Shown here: positions 32,957 through 42,741 of the stretch, piece after piece
Layout of the letters: each line of letters begins with the position of its first letter
Position numbering within the stretch: the first letter of the stretch is position 1
DNA from: JALONO01 sp038209965
GTDB taxonomy: Bacteria > Bacteroidota > Bacteroidia > Cytophagales > Thermoflexibacteraceae
Direction of reading: 5' to 3'
DNA: 64,000 nt
Assembly: GCA_038209965.1 (NCBI GenBank)
Contig: JBBQXF010000008.1
Coordinates: forward strand, 1-64,000
Translations under genes and position numbers: made by a program
The notes under the pieces: model-generated
What the model saw: the letters and a program-made list of their open reading frames with translations, nothing else
Told to the model about the DNA's origin: nothing
The model's database searches: none

Positions 32957-33811
32957 TTATTTTAGTTTTCCCAAATAACTCAGTGTTTGTGGAATTTGAT
33001 CGATAGCGATTGAAGATTCATCCTCAATAAAAAACTGCTTTACCCCGGTTTTCACCGCAGTGGTCATGATTTTTGCGAAATCTAGCTGGCCGGCCCCCAG
33101 TGCCACATTGGTTTCCACATCGGCACTTCCAGTGAAAAATCCAGTCTTTTCCCCCTTTTTCATATCTTTCAGGTGCAGCGATAAAAAACGTTTGGGATAT
33201 TTTGCCAACAGTTCGGCCGGATCAGTGCCACTGTGAAAGGCCCAATAGACATCTAATTGAAAGTCAAAAATACCGGGCTTGGCCTTGGCCACCATCACGT
33301 CGAACAAGGTGCCACCATTGGGTGCCGGGGCAAATTCATAACCATGGGTGTGATAAAAAACCCGAATTCCGGCTTTTTTGGTTTTTTCGCCCGCCGCATT
33401 AAATACCTCGACCGCTTTTTCTATTTGGGCCAAATCGACCGGGCCATTGCCCTTGATCCAAGCGCAGCCCACATTTTTACATTTGAACAGCTTGGCTTCT
33501 CGGACAATTTCATCTACATCTTGCTGAAAACGGCCGTAGTCAAACAGCATACTGGTGCAGATCAGCCCATTTTTGTCCATTTCTTTTTTAAAATCCTCGG
33601 GTTTCATCCCATAATAACCCGATACTTCCAGTTCGCGGAAGCCCATGGCCTTCATCTTGGCCAATGTTCCCGGCACATCCTTGGCCAACAGGGCGCGAAG
33701 GCTGTATATTTCCAGCCCAATGGTTATTTTTTTGCCCGCTACTGTAGCCGTTTGGGCAAATGCAGTCGCCCCGCACAGGGCAATTGCCAAAGCAAAAAGT
33801 GTTTTTCTCAT
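32957..33811 (-). CDS. secreted sugar phosphate isomerase/epimerase-like TIM barrel
   Basis: 284 residues from ATG 33811; signal peptide MRKTLFALAIALCGATAFAQ. A xylose-isomerase-like TIM barrel follows: IGLEIYSLR, LAKMKAMGFRELEVSGYYG, FYHTHGYEF, FDFQLDVYWA, LSLHLKDMKKG and the C-terminal FIEDESS, with the Glu/Asp/His/Glu metal-ligand spacing of the family. Acts in the periplasm, probably on sugars or inositol-like compounds. No sugar-utilisation genes flank it. Confidence 0.85.
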   Translation of the reverse strand: MRKTLFALAIALCGATAFAQTATVAGKKITIGLEIYSLRALLAKDVPGTLAKMKAMGFRELEVSGYYGMKPEDFKKEMDKNGLICTSMLFDYGRFQQDVDEIVREAKLFKCKNVGCAWIKGNGPVDLAQIEKAVEVFNAAGEKTKKAGIRVFYHTHGYEFAPAPNGGTLFDVMVAKAKPGIFDFQLDVYWAFHSGTDPAELLAKYPKRFLSLHLKDMKKGEKTGFFTGSADVETNVALGAGQLDFAKIMTTAVKTGVKQFFIEDESSIAIDQIPQTLSYLGKLK

Positions 33812-33874
33812 GTTATGCATATTAGGTTAGCTTTGTCCCAATCGGGGGATCACCGAAACAAAAGTAACTAATTT

Positions 33875-34810
33875 ATGACCATAACCCAATTGGAATACAT
33901 AGTGGCCGTGGATGCCCACCGCAGCTTTGTTGCGGCGGCCAACCAGTGCTTTATCACCCAGCCGACCTTGAGCATGCAAATCCAAAAGTTGGAGGCGGAG
34001 TTGGGCGTCCGGCTGTTCGATCGCAAAAAGCAGCCAGTAGTGCCCACCGAAATAGGCCAAGAAGTGGTTGAGCAGGCCCACAAGATTTTGGCCGAACACC
34101 GCCGGATCAAAGAAATCATTGCTGATCGGAAAAGTGAGATGGCGGGCCACCTCCGTTTGGGCATTATTCCAACGCTGGCCCCGTATTTATTGCCGTTGTT
34201 TTTGGTAAAGTTCTTGGGCGACAACCCCAAGGTGAATGTTTCGGTGGCCGAGCTGCCCACACAGGAGATTCTTCGCCAATTGACGAGCAACTTGCTGGAT
34301 TGTGGGCTGATGGCCACCCCGCTCCACGACCCATCGATTGATGAAACACCCCTGTTTTATGAACCGTTGGTGGCCTACATCTCGGACGGGAGCGTATTGG
34401 CGGCCAAGACTGAGATCGTGCCCGCCGATATTGATGTAAATGAACTGTTGCTCCTGACCGAGGGCCATTGCCTCCGGTCACAAGTGGTCAATTTATGTGA
34501 TTTAAAGGCCAATTGTCAACCAAATTTGAAATTGGAATACCAAACGGGCAGCATTGAGACGCTCAAACGGTTGGTCGAGATGAACCATGGCAGCACGATT
34601 TTACCCGAATTGTCCCTAATCGGCCTGTCCGCGACCGATCTGAGCCGGGTACGCCGCTTCCAGCACCCCGCCCCGACCCGCGAGATCAGTTTGGTTACCC
34701 ACCGCAGTTTTGTTAAAAAAAGCTTAATTGAGGGTTTTAAGCAAGAAATTATCCGGGCGGTGCCCACTAAAATGCTGGTTCCCCAAGAAAGGGCCGGCCT
34801 AAATTTGTAA
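33875..34810 (+). CDS. oxyR: OxyR, hydrogen-peroxide-sensing LysR regulator
   Basis: 311 residues. LysR-type N-terminal HTH (ITQLEYIVAVDAHRSFVAAANQCFITQPTLSMQIQKLE) and a regulatory domain with EGHCLRSQVVNLC. The two Cys fall at residues 199 and 208, the exact numbers of the redox pair of E. coli OxyR; the disulfide they form on H2O2 switches the protein on. Divergent from the TIM-barrel gene (63 bases between starts). No katA or ahpC adjacent, so the regulon lies elsewhere. Confidence 0.92.
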   Translation: MTITQLEYIVAVDAHRSFVAAANQCFITQPTLSMQIQKLEAELGVRLFDRKKQPVVPTEIGQEVVEQAHKILAEHRRIKEIIADRKSEMAGHLRLGIIPTLAPYLLPLFLVKFLGDNPKVNVSVAELPTQEILRQLTSNLLDCGLMATPLHDPSIDETPLFYEPLVAYISDGSVLAAKTEIVPADIDVNELLLLTEGHCLRSQVVNLCDLKANCQPNLKLEYQTGSIETLKRLVEMNHGSTILPELSLIGLSATDLSRVRRFQHPAPTREISLVTHRSFVKKSLIEGFKQEIIRAVPTKMLVPQERAGLNL

Positions 34811-34890
34811 ATTTGGGGATTGGCCAACGCCTTGTCGCCAGAGCAACGCTTCTGTCGCTTTATTGTTTTTTATCCTTACTCCCTCAGATC

Positions 34891-35496
34891 ATGTTGCGCA
34901 GCACCCGTATATTCCGCTATTTATTATTGGTATTGTCCGTTGAGTTGTCAATGACCGCTTGTCAAGCCATTAATCAGATGCAGAGCTTTGCAAATTGTAG
35001 CTTTCGGCGCCAAGATGTCGGCAAGTTCAATGTGGCCGGCATCAACCTTGAAGGCCGGAAAAGCCTGAGTGATTTTGGCTTTGCCGACATCGCCACGCTG
35101 GGGCAGGCTTGGGCCAATCCCGAGTTCCCGCTCAACTTTGTGATCAATGTGGAAGCCAAAAACCCCAATACCCAATTGGCCTCGATGATCCGCATGGACT
35201 GGGTTGCCGAAGTAGATGGCAAAGACATCGTCTCGGGCAATGTCAATCAAAGGGTGGAGGTGGCCCCCAATGGTGGAACCGCCATTATTCCGGTCAATGT
35301 GGGACTGGATTTGAAAAAACTGTTTGCGGGCAGCGAACGGAGCGGGGCACTGAATTTCCTGCTCGATGCCACGGCCAAGGGCAACGACAACAATCGAATT
35401 GCGCTCAAGATCAGGCCCTACATCAGAATTGCCGGGTTGGACATTCCCTACCCGGGCTACTTGACCATTAAAAAAGAGTTCAACTCGACCAACTAG
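34891..35496 (+). CDS. LEA14-like lipoprotein
   Basis: 201 residues from ATG 34891. Signal peptide with lipobox SMTACQ. Then a domain of about 150 residues matching the late-embryogenesis-abundant type-2 (water stress) fold: NVAGINLEG, FVINVEAKNPN (the conserved Asn-Pro-Asn turn), MDWVAEVDGKDIVSGNV and IPVNVGLDLKKL. Family members are stress-linked beta-sandwich proteins of unknown ligand. It follows oxyR by 80 bases, but co-regulation is not shown. Confidence 0.75.
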   Translation: MLRSTRIFRYLLLVLSVELSMTACQAINQMQSFANCSFRRQDVGKFNVAGINLEGRKSLSDFGFADIATLGQAWANPEFPLNFVINVEAKNPNTQLASMIRMDWVAEVDGKDIVSGNVNQRVEVAPNGGTAIIPVNVGLDLKKLFAGSERSGALNFLLDATAKGNDNNRIALKIRPYIRIAGLDIPYPGYLTIKKEFNSTN

Positions 35497-35504
35497 AACT
35501 TTTC

Positions 35505-36251
35505 CTACTGCGTCAAGCCCGAGAAGGCATTGTTCAAGTAGGTCGACTTGCGCAAATAATTTTCGTCTGGATAATAGATGAAAAGAGCAGTCCGATGTTT
35601 AATCAATTTGATAATCTTGTCCTTGATGTCCATCGGAACTGCTGGGCAGCCTTGGCTGCGCCCCAGCCGGCCCTTGCTCAATATGTGCTGGGCGCTCACA
35701 TAGTCGGAGCCGTGCAGCACAATGGCCCGCTCCCGGGCTTTGCAATTGATGGTTGGCTCGGCCCCATCCAAGGCTAGCGACAGGCCGTGCTTGCCTTCAT
35801 AGGTCTCGGCGGTAACATAGAACCCGAGGCTGCTTTTGAACGACTCGGGCACATTGGAAAATTCGGTTGCAAGGTTGGCCCCAGAATTCACCCCGTGCGC
35901 CACGTACGTGTACAGTAGCAATTTTTGTTTGACCACATTGATGATCCACATCCGCTTTTGGGTGGATGGGCGGCTAAAGTCGATCACGGTCAATATCCCT
36001 TTGTCCAAGATTTGCCCCCGGCCCCGCAGGTTCAGGTAGCCGGTAAAAGCGTAGCGGAGCACGTTTTCATCCAAATGGTATTTCTCTAGCTGGGCGGTTT
36101 CGTACAAGTGGTGAACGAGGATTTCCACCAAGTTGCCGTTGGTCGGTGGCGTCGTTTGCTGGTTGGGAGGACCAGGTTTATGGTCATTGGCCGATCCTAT
36201 CGTACTCACCGATAGGCACAGGGACAAAAGAATAAATGCTCTGTAATTCAT
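35505..36251 (-). CDS. L,D-transpeptidase-like murein protein (YkuD_2 family)
   Basis: 248 residues with a signal peptide (…STIGSAND). The catalytic YkuD_2 domain spans about residues 85-240: YLNLRGRGQILDKGILTVIDFSRPS, AHGVNSG, ERAIVLHGSDYVS and LGRSQGCPAVP, with His and the catalytic Cys in the HG...S.GCPA order. Likely acts on periplasmic peptidoglycan cross-links. On the minus strand, 36252-36588 upstream is its regulatory region, with a TAATTTTG-type box (minus) at 36287-36294. Confidence 0.85.
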   Translation of the reverse strand: MNYRAFILLSLCLSVSTIGSANDHKPGPPNQQTTPPTNGNLVEILVHHLYETAQLEKYHLDENVLRYAFTGYLNLRGRGQILDKGILTVIDFSRPSTQKRMWIINVVKQKLLLYTYVAHGVNSGANLATEFSNVPESFKSSLGFYVTAETYEGKHGLSLALDGAEPTINCKARERAIVLHGSDYVSAQHILSKGRLGRSQGCPAVPMDIKDKIIKLIKHRTALFIYYPDENYLRKSTYLNNAFSGLTQ

Positions 36252-36588
36252 GCAGACTTAGAGTGGGTTTGATTAGTAAATGATGACAAAATTAAATCAA
36301 ATGCTGTCCCATTATTGTGTAGGTCACATTGGGCTACCGATGGGATCGTGTAAGGTTGGGCCAACAACTCCCTTTTTTTGGCAATAAAATCAGGTGAAAA
36401 TGTGGCGTGGTTGGCTGGCCATTTGACTAAAGCCTATGCCCGGGCTTTTGGGCGCACATCGTTTGCTTAACCAAGAAAATCTTACAAGTACAACTTCTAC
36501 CCAGTTATTATTGCCACATCGTCCATACGCAACACGGTAAAACTTGGTTTTGTTTTATTTTTTCTTGATTAGATATAATTTGGCGAGA
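36252..36588. other. intergenic region between divergent and convergent genes
   Basis: 337 bases without a gene. Apart from the -7-like TAATTTTG (minus, 36287-36294) for the transpeptidase gene I see nothing distinctive. Confidence 0.4.
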
Positions 36589-37491
36589 TCAAAAGTAGAT
36601 TTCTTGGGCCAAACGATACGTATTGGCGTGGGCTTCCACGATGTCGGCCAGGCGCTCGGAGTAGCCCCCGCCCATACTCACGCACACAGGTACGCGGTTG
36701 GTGCGGCAAGCCTGCAATACTATCCGGTCCCGCTCTTTGCACCCTGCCCGGCTCAGGCCGAGCTTGCCCAGTTTGTCGGTGGCCAGCACGTCCACCCCAG
36801 CGATGTAAAACACAAATTCCGGGGCCACTAGATCCAAGAGCCGGGGCAAGTTGGATTGCAGTTGGGCCAAGTATGCTTTGTCACCCGTGCCACAGGGCAG
36901 GCCAATGTCCAAATCGGATTGCTCTTTGCGCAAAGGATAGTTTTTCTCCCCGTGCATACTAAAAGTGAACACTCGTGGCTCATTGCGAAAAATCTGGGCC
37001 GTTCCATTGCCTTGGTGAACATCCAAGTCGACCACCAAGATGCGCTGCAAGTGGTGGTGGTCCAGCAAGTATTGCGCTCCCACTGCCACATCGTTGAGCA
37101 AGCAAAAGCCTTCGCCGCGATCAGTGAAAGCGTGGTGGGTGCCGCCGGCAATGTTCATGGCAATGCCATATTGGCGGGCAAAATCGGTGGCCAGCACCGT
37201 GCCAGCCAAAATTGTAATCTCGCGCAGCACTAAATCTGCTGAAAGTGGGAAGCCCGTGGCCCGGATCTCGGCCGGGGTGAGGGTTTGGTGCTGGAGCTTG
37301 CTCCACCATTGGGCAGTGTGCACTGCCAAAATGAGGGCTTCGGACGGGAGTGGCGGGCAAAAAAAGTTGTCAGTATTGGCGGTTCCTTCGTAGCACAGTT
37401 GCTCGGGCAGTAAAGTGTATTTCGCCATTGGAAAACGGTGGCCCATTGGCAGCGGATGGGCATAGATCTGGGACCAAGCGATTTTGAGCAT
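36589..37491 (-). CDS. histone-deacetylase-like amidohydrolase
   Basis: 300 residues from ATG 37491 (MLKIAWSQIYAHPLP). Class I/II deacetylase fold with the zinc-site motifs: GGTHHAFTDRGEGFCLLND, VVDLDVHQGNGTA, FSMHGEKNYP and GVDVLATDKLGKLGLS, then GGGY. Bacterial members deacetylate acetylpolyamines, acetoin-pathway or other small amides; the target is unknown. Cytoplasmic. A terminator-like hairpin follows the upstream neighbour's stop, so it is an independent unit. Confidence 0.85.
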   Translation of the reverse strand: MLKIAWSQIYAHPLPMGHRFPMAKYTLLPEQLCYEGTANTDNFFCPPLPSEALILAVHTAQWWSKLQHQTLTPAEIRATGFPLSADLVLREITILAGTVLATDFARQYGIAMNIAGGTHHAFTDRGEGFCLLNDVAVGAQYLLDHHHLQRILVVDLDVHQGNGTAQIFRNEPRVFTFSMHGEKNYPLRKEQSDLDIGLPCGTGDKAYLAQLQSNLPRLLDLVAPEFVFYIAGVDVLATDKLGKLGLSRAGCKERDRIVLQACRTNRVPVCVSMGGGYSERLADIVEAHANTYRLAQEIYF

Positions 37492-37514
37492 CTGGGGAAA
37501 GGGTAAACCAAAAA

Positions 37515-37548
37515 ACCAAAAGTAGGGGATCTGGCCCCTACTTTTGGT
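37515..37548 (-). terminator. terminator after the 1040-residue protein
   Basis: Perfect 14-bp stem (37515-37528 with 37535-37548), 6-base loop. On the minus strand it ends in a T-run. Confidence 0.8.
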
Positions 37549-37578
37549 CAAACAACAGTTGAATGATTGGATATGTTT

Positions 37579-40500
37579 TTACCGCTTGGGTTCTGCAGGC
37601 CCACTTTGGCCAAGCTGATCGTAGCTGAGGGTGATTTCTTTGTAAATGGCTGCGGATTCGTTGTTGCAGCCGTCTTTGTATTTGACATACACCCTTTTCA
37701 TGCCTGGGCCTTCTTTGAGGGCCCACCGTTTGCTGGCTTGGTAGGGTTCCCAGACCCCATCCTCAAATTTGGCCGAATTGGACACCACCATGAACATTGC
37801 ATTGCGGGCATTGAAAGTCAGGGACACCGTTGCTTCCTTGGTCAAGGTGTTATCGCCGTTGATTTTCAGCACTCCGGGAATGGGGGCTTCGGTATCGAGC
37901 AATATCTTGGCATATTCGGGTTTGGTTTCGTTTCCGGCGTCATCACGAAACTTGGCAAACACGGTTTTTTCACCATCTCTGGGCGAGAGTGCCCATTCTT
38001 TGCTCGGCTTAAACGGTTCCCAAACTGCGCCGTTGAAATAGTTGGTGTTGCTCAGGCTCATTTCAGTGGCCCCTGTGGCCTTGATCCCAATGTTTACCCG
38101 GTTATTGCCCGCGTTGGTGCAGCCATCGTTGTTGTTAATGACCAGCCCAGCATCATAGGGTTGTTGGCGATCCAGTATAATGGTGGCCGTCACGGGTTGG
38201 GTTTCATTGTTGGCTTTGTCCTTGAATTTGGCGTACACGTGTTTTTCACTGTCTTCGCCATCTAACCGCCATTTGAAGAAGTATGGCTCAAATTTTTGCC
38301 AAGTTGCGTTGGCAAAGTCCTTGTCATTGCTGATCATCATAAATTCACCACCTTGCACATTGAGTTTTAAAGAAACCAATTTGCCAATGTTGGTGGTATA
38401 TTTTGCGCCATTTTCAATCTTTAGGTCGCCGCCTTTTGGTGCGTTGGTGTCCAAGCCAATTTTGTCGTGCGAAACTGCCGACACGTTCTTCACCTTATCC
38501 CGGAACTTGGCAAAGACATACTTCACCCCGTCGTCACCACCAGCCAGCAACCACTCTTTTTTGGTGGCATAAGGCTCCCATTTGGCTTCCCGGAAGTCAT
38601 AATAATTGGAGAGCATCATCTCGATCGCATCTTGGGCGAACAGCTCAATCTCAACTTTTTGGATTTTGGAAATGCTGTTTTCGGTCAGGATCTTGACCAT
38701 TCCTTTCTTGGGCGGGGTGCGATCCATATTAATTTCATCGGAATAAACCGCCGATTCATTGCCAGCTTCATCCTGAAATTTGACATAAACAGTCTTTTTG
38801 CCATCATTACCGACCAAGGCCCAGCTGATGTTGGCATCGGAGTAGCCCCGCCAACGCTCGGCGGCGAAGTCTTCGGAGTTGCCGATCATCATTTTGACCG
38901 CGTTTTTGGCCCGAACTTGCAGGGTGACTACTTTGTCGGGATCGCTGGTTGTTTCTTCGCCCTTATCAACCTCGATGCTACATTCAAAGGGAGGCTTGCG
39001 ATCCAAAATGATGTTGTCCATCACAATATCCGACAAGTTGGGCGCGTCATCCGAGAACTGGGCAGCGACACTCTTTAGTCCATCGTCACCCTGCAACTGC
39101 CATTTTTTGCTGGGGGCGAAAGGCTCCCAAGGTGCTTTTTGGAGTTCACTGGTGCTATTGGCAAGCTTCATTTTGGTAGCTCCCCGGGCTTTGATCTCCA
39201 GCTCGACCATTTTATCGGGTTGGATGGTAAACTCCCGGTTGCGGTCGATGGTAACGTGGCAGTCCACTGGACCAGTGCGATCGAGCCTAATCTTGATATT
39301 GGCCGCGTCGGAAACGTTGCCCGCTTTATCGCGGAACTTTACATAAACGCCTTTCTCCCCATCTTCGCCCGAACCGCCCAGTTTCCAGCCTTTGTAACTG
39401 GGTTTATAAATTTCCCATTTGGCACCGTAAAAAGTACTGGCGTTGCTCACCATCATGTATTCGGCCCCGTCGGCCCCAATTTTGAGATCCACGGTGGCAC
39501 TGGTGTCGTTGGTAATCTTGCTCTTATCGCCCACAATCTCGACCGAGGGCTTGGTGGGGGCGGTCCGATCCAGCAAAATTTGGGTCATGGCAATATCCGA
39601 GACATTGCCTGCCCGATCGCGAAACTCGGCGTAGATATATTTCATGCCGTCCGAATCGCTAATGCCCCAACCGGCCAAGCTGTTGTTAAAAAATCGCCAA
39701 GTGGTGTTTTTAAAAGTACTGTCATTGCTCACACGCATCTCGAACACATCGCCAATGGCCGACAATTTGAGCGCCAGACTAGTCTCTTTGGTGTATTTGT
39801 TCCCCCCATTCACCGCTACCCTGGGCAGTTGGGGCGGTTCGGTATCCAATCGGATGCCATCGTTGACCACAATGGAGGCATTGCCCACCTCATCGCGAAA
39901 CCGGACCGACACAATTTTATCTCCATCACCGCCTTCTAAGGTCCAAGCAATCTGGGGCTGATAGGGCACCCACTCATTGCCGCCGCGCACAAACATCTCG
40001 GTGGCCCCCTCGGCGCTCAAGTTGAGCGTAACTTCTTTTTTGTTGGTGAATTCGTCGTTCTGGTTAACGACCAGTTTGGGGTTGATGGGAGGCTGGCTGT
40101 CCAAATAGAAATCGGCTGTAACAATACTCGAGACGTTCCCAGCTGCATCCATAAAGCGGGCATAGACCGTTTTCATTCCGTCCAGGCCCACGAGCTGCCA
40201 TCGCTTGGCAGCGGCAAAAGGTTGCCATGCTCCGCCGGCAAAGTCATTTCGGTTGCTGATCTGCATGGTAATGGCCTCGATGGCTTCAAAGGAGACCCGG
40301 ACTACCCGGTCTTTGGGGTTGCCCGATTTGACCCCGTCGTTGATCACCACGCTGCAATCGGTGGGCGGCGTGCGGTCCAGTTCGATGGTCAGTTCATAAA
40401 CCTCCGATACCTCGCTACTGGCATTTTTGAACTTTGCATAAATGTTTTTGATGCCATCCTCGTGGGTGAGCCGCCAGTTGACCCCCGGCTCAAATGGCAA

Positions 40501-40701
40501 CCAACGCCCACCGATAAAGCTGCCGTTGTTGCTGACCATCATCTGGGTGGCCCCTCGGCCATAGAGTTCGAGCATGACTTTGCCATCGAGGTTATTGGTA
40601 ATATTTTTGCCCCCCTTGATGCGTAAAGCGCCATCTACCTGCGCGGAGACGAAGGTTGGCACTAGGCAAATGGCCAAAAATAACGTAGCATATCTTATCA
40701 T
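37579..40701 (-). CDS. secreted protein of eleven ~90-residue repeats
   Basis: 1040 residues: signal peptide MIRYATLFLAICLVPTFVSA, then eleven modules of about 90 residues and a short tail. Each module has a hydrophobic start ending LDRxxP, an Ig-like core ending MMVSN, an aromatic W-P-F-x-x-S-K-x-W pair, DG, and VYAKFRDxAGNxS. The modules read like an Ig-like domain with a 'W-F' strand (FlgD/Big-type), each different but clearly homologous. No C-terminal T9SS signal or anchor is seen at the end (QSGPAEPKR). A strong terminator follows. Likely a long, rod-like surface or periplasmic adhesion/structural protein; function unknown. Confidence 0.8.
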   Translation of the reverse strand: MIRYATLFLAICLVPTFVSAQVDGALRIKGGKNITNNLDGKVMLELYGRGATQMMVSNNGSFIGGRWLPFEPGVNWRLTHEDGIKNIYAKFKNASSEVSEVYELTIELDRTPPTDCSVVINDGVKSGNPKDRVVRVSFEAIEAITMQISNRNDFAGGAWQPFAAAKRWQLVGLDGMKTVYARFMDAAGNVSSIVTADFYLDSQPPINPKLVVNQNDEFTNKKEVTLNLSAEGATEMFVRGGNEWVPYQPQIAWTLEGGDGDKIVSVRFRDEVGNASIVVNDGIRLDTEPPQLPRVAVNGGNKYTKETSLALKLSAIGDVFEMRVSNDSTFKNTTWRFFNNSLAGWGISDSDGMKYIYAEFRDRAGNVSDIAMTQILLDRTAPTKPSVEIVGDKSKITNDTSATVDLKIGADGAEYMMVSNASTFYGAKWEIYKPSYKGWKLGGSGEDGEKGVYVKFRDKAGNVSDAANIKIRLDRTGPVDCHVTIDRNREFTIQPDKMVELEIKARGATKMKLANSTSELQKAPWEPFAPSKKWQLQGDDGLKSVAAQFSDDAPNLSDIVMDNIILDRKPPFECSIEVDKGEETTSDPDKVVTLQVRAKNAVKMMIGNSEDFAAERWRGYSDANISWALVGNDGKKTVYVKFQDEAGNESAVYSDEINMDRTPPKKGMVKILTENSISKIQKVEIELFAQDAIEMMLSNYYDFREAKWEPYATKKEWLLAGGDDGVKYVFAKFRDKVKNVSAVSHDKIGLDTNAPKGGDLKIENGAKYTTNIGKLVSLKLNVQGGEFMMISNDKDFANATWQKFEPYFFKWRLDGEDSEKHVYAKFKDKANNETQPVTATIILDRQQPYDAGLVINNNDGCTNAGNNRVNIGIKATGATEMSLSNTNYFNGAVWEPFKPSKEWALSPRDGEKTVFAKFRDDAGNETKPEYAKILLDTEAPIPGVLKINGDNTLTKEATVSLTFNARNAMFMVVSNSAKFEDGVWEPYQASKRWALKEGPGMKRVYVKYKDGCNNESAAIYKEITLSYDQLGQSGPAEPKR

Positions 40702-40862
40702 AACGTTTGTAAAAACAAAGTGGAAACGGACTAATGTGCCACCGAATGGACAGACAGATCGAGCTCAACAAAGCAATATGGATGCTTGCTTGGGCCATGT
40801 TTGACAATAAGGCTGGGGTAGGAGCCTTTGTGGTTCTTCGGTTTGGAAAAAGGCGGCAGTGG

Positions 40863-42566
40863 TTACCCGGAAACTACTTTGCCGCGCAAGACGGTGATGA
40901 GAAGAGAAATGGACACTACCAAGGCACAGCCGATGAGGTTGAACCATAAATAGGATATGTCAGTAAACTTCCAAAGCAGGAGAACCATGGTTTCCGCCGC
41001 TACTGCGGCGGCAAACACTGCATGACCTTTGACCCTCTTAACGTAGAAAGCTACCAGAAATATGCCTAAAATGGTTCCGTAAAACAGTGAGCCTAGTATG
41101 TTCACGGCCTCAATCAGATTATTGCTTAGCGAATTGGCAAACTCGGCCAGTAAAATTGCGTATGCCCCCCAAAGCACCGTTGCAATCTTTGAGACCAGTA
41201 AGTAGTGTTGTTCGCTGGCCCCCGGGCGGATGCTGCGCTTGTACACGTCTATGACCGTGGTGGAGGCGAGGGAATTAAGTTCGGAGGCAGTGGAGGACAT
41301 GGAGGCGCAAAAAATGACCGCTACCAAGAGCCCAATAATCCCAACAGGAAGATAATTAGTTACAAATGTAAGAAAAACGTAGTTTGTGTCACTTTGCTTG
41401 CTTCTGGAGTCGGTGGTATTTTGTTGATGGATGATCCCGATGGCCGATTTGCGCAGCGCGGTGGCTCGGGCCTCGGCCTGCTTTAGCTGCTGGCTGGCCT
41501 GCCCAATCTTGTCCTGATCCTTGGAGTGCAACGCATCTACCAAGTTCAGCGCGACTTTTCGGCGATCAATCACTGCTTGGCAATACTCATTCTCGATCGT
41601 TTGGAACTGGGCGCTGTTGCCCGATTGATAGACCCGGTTGATCTCCGACGCATTGAAAAAAACGGGTGGGGTCTGGAAAAGGTAAAACACATAGACCATC
41701 ACCCCAATGAACAGGATCAGGAACTGCATGGGGATCTTGATGAACCCGTTGAAGATCAGGCCCAGCCGGCTCTCGGTGATGGATCGCCCGCCCAAGTAGC
41801 GCTGCACCTGCGACTGGTCGGTACCAAAATAGGACATGGACAAAAAGAAACCACCGATCAGCCCCGACCAAATGTTGTAGCGGTCATCCCAGTCAAAATT
41901 GAAAGTAATGGCATTGAGTTTTTCCATTTTGCCCGCAATCTGGACGGCCTCGCTAAGGCCCACATTGGCCGGCATGTAGTGGAAGAGCATGTAGGCTGCC
42001 GTCATCATACCGAGCAGGATAATAAACATTTGCTGTTTTTGGGTGACACTTACCGCCGTAGTGCCGCCCAAAACAGTGTAAAGCACCACCAAGCCGCCCA
42101 GCACCAGGTTGGTGTACACGATGTCCCAGCCCAAGACGGCCGACAGGATGAGGGCCGGGGCAAAAATGGTGAGACCGGCCGCCAGACCGCGCTGGATCAA
42201 GAAAAGGAAGGCCGTAAAAGAGCGGGTTTTGAGATCAAATCTGTTCTCCAAAAATTCATAGGCCGTATAGACATTGAGCCGTTGGAAAATGGGCACAAAA
42301 GTGATTGACAGGACAATCATGGCCAAGGGCAGGCCAAAATAAAACTGCACGAATCGCATCCCGTCCGAAAAACCCTGGCCCGGCGTACTCAGGAAAGTAA
42401 TGGCACTGGCTTGGGTGGCCATGATGGACAGGCCGATGGTGGCCCACCCCATTTTTTTGGACAACAGGTAATCTTTGGTGTCTTTGCTACCGCGCCCCTT
42501 CCAGATCCCGTAAGTCGTAATGAATACCAGCGTGCTGATGAGCACCACCCAATCTAAGAGCGCCAT
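40863..42566 (-). CDS. sodium:solute symporter (SSS) family transporter
   Basis: 567 residues, about 13-14 helices. N-terminal KDTKDYLLSKKMGW, ATQASAITFLSTPGQGFSDGMRFVQF and FLIQRGLAAGLTIFAPALIL are SSS landmarks; the family uses a Na+ gradient to import sugars, amino acids or vitamins. A hydrophilic insert of about 95 residues (around 305-400) between helices is unusual and non-conserved looking. Substrate not readable. Transcribed alone on the minus strand. Confidence 0.88.
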   Translation of the reverse strand: MALLDWVVLISTLVFITTYGIWKGRGSKDTKDYLLSKKMGWATIGLSIMATQASAITFLSTPGQGFSDGMRFVQFYFGLPLAMIVLSITFVPIFQRLNVYTAYEFLENRFDLKTRSFTAFLFLIQRGLAAGLTIFAPALILSAVLGWDIVYTNLVLGGLVVLYTVLGGTTAVSVTQKQQMFIILLGMMTAAYMLFHYMPANVGLSEAVQIAGKMEKLNAITFNFDWDDRYNIWSGLIGGFFLSMSYFGTDQSQVQRYLGGRSITESRLGLIFNGFIKIPMQFLILFIGVMVYVFYLFQTPPVFFNASEINRVYQSGNSAQFQTIENEYCQAVIDRRKVALNLVDALHSKDQDKIGQASQQLKQAEARATALRKSAIGIIHQQNTTDSRSKQSDTNYVFLTFVTNYLPVGIIGLLVAVIFCASMSSTASELNSLASTTVIDVYKRSIRPGASEQHYLLVSKIATVLWGAYAILLAEFANSLSNNLIEAVNILGSLFYGTILGIFLVAFYVKRVKGHAVFAAAVAAETMVLLLWKFTDISYLWFNLIGCALVVSISLLITVLRGKVVSG

Positions 42567-42741
42567 GTGTAGTGAATGGTTAGAATCAAGTCAAAAGTAG
42601 ACCAAGCTAATAAGTCAATACAAATTTTAGGCTACTTTAACAAACCCTCTCGACGAGTAGACGCCCCAAAGGCCATTGGTTGAACTGCCAACGGCCTTTT
42701 GGGCGGATATGCTACCGATCTTGTGGTGATCGGCAGCAGCC

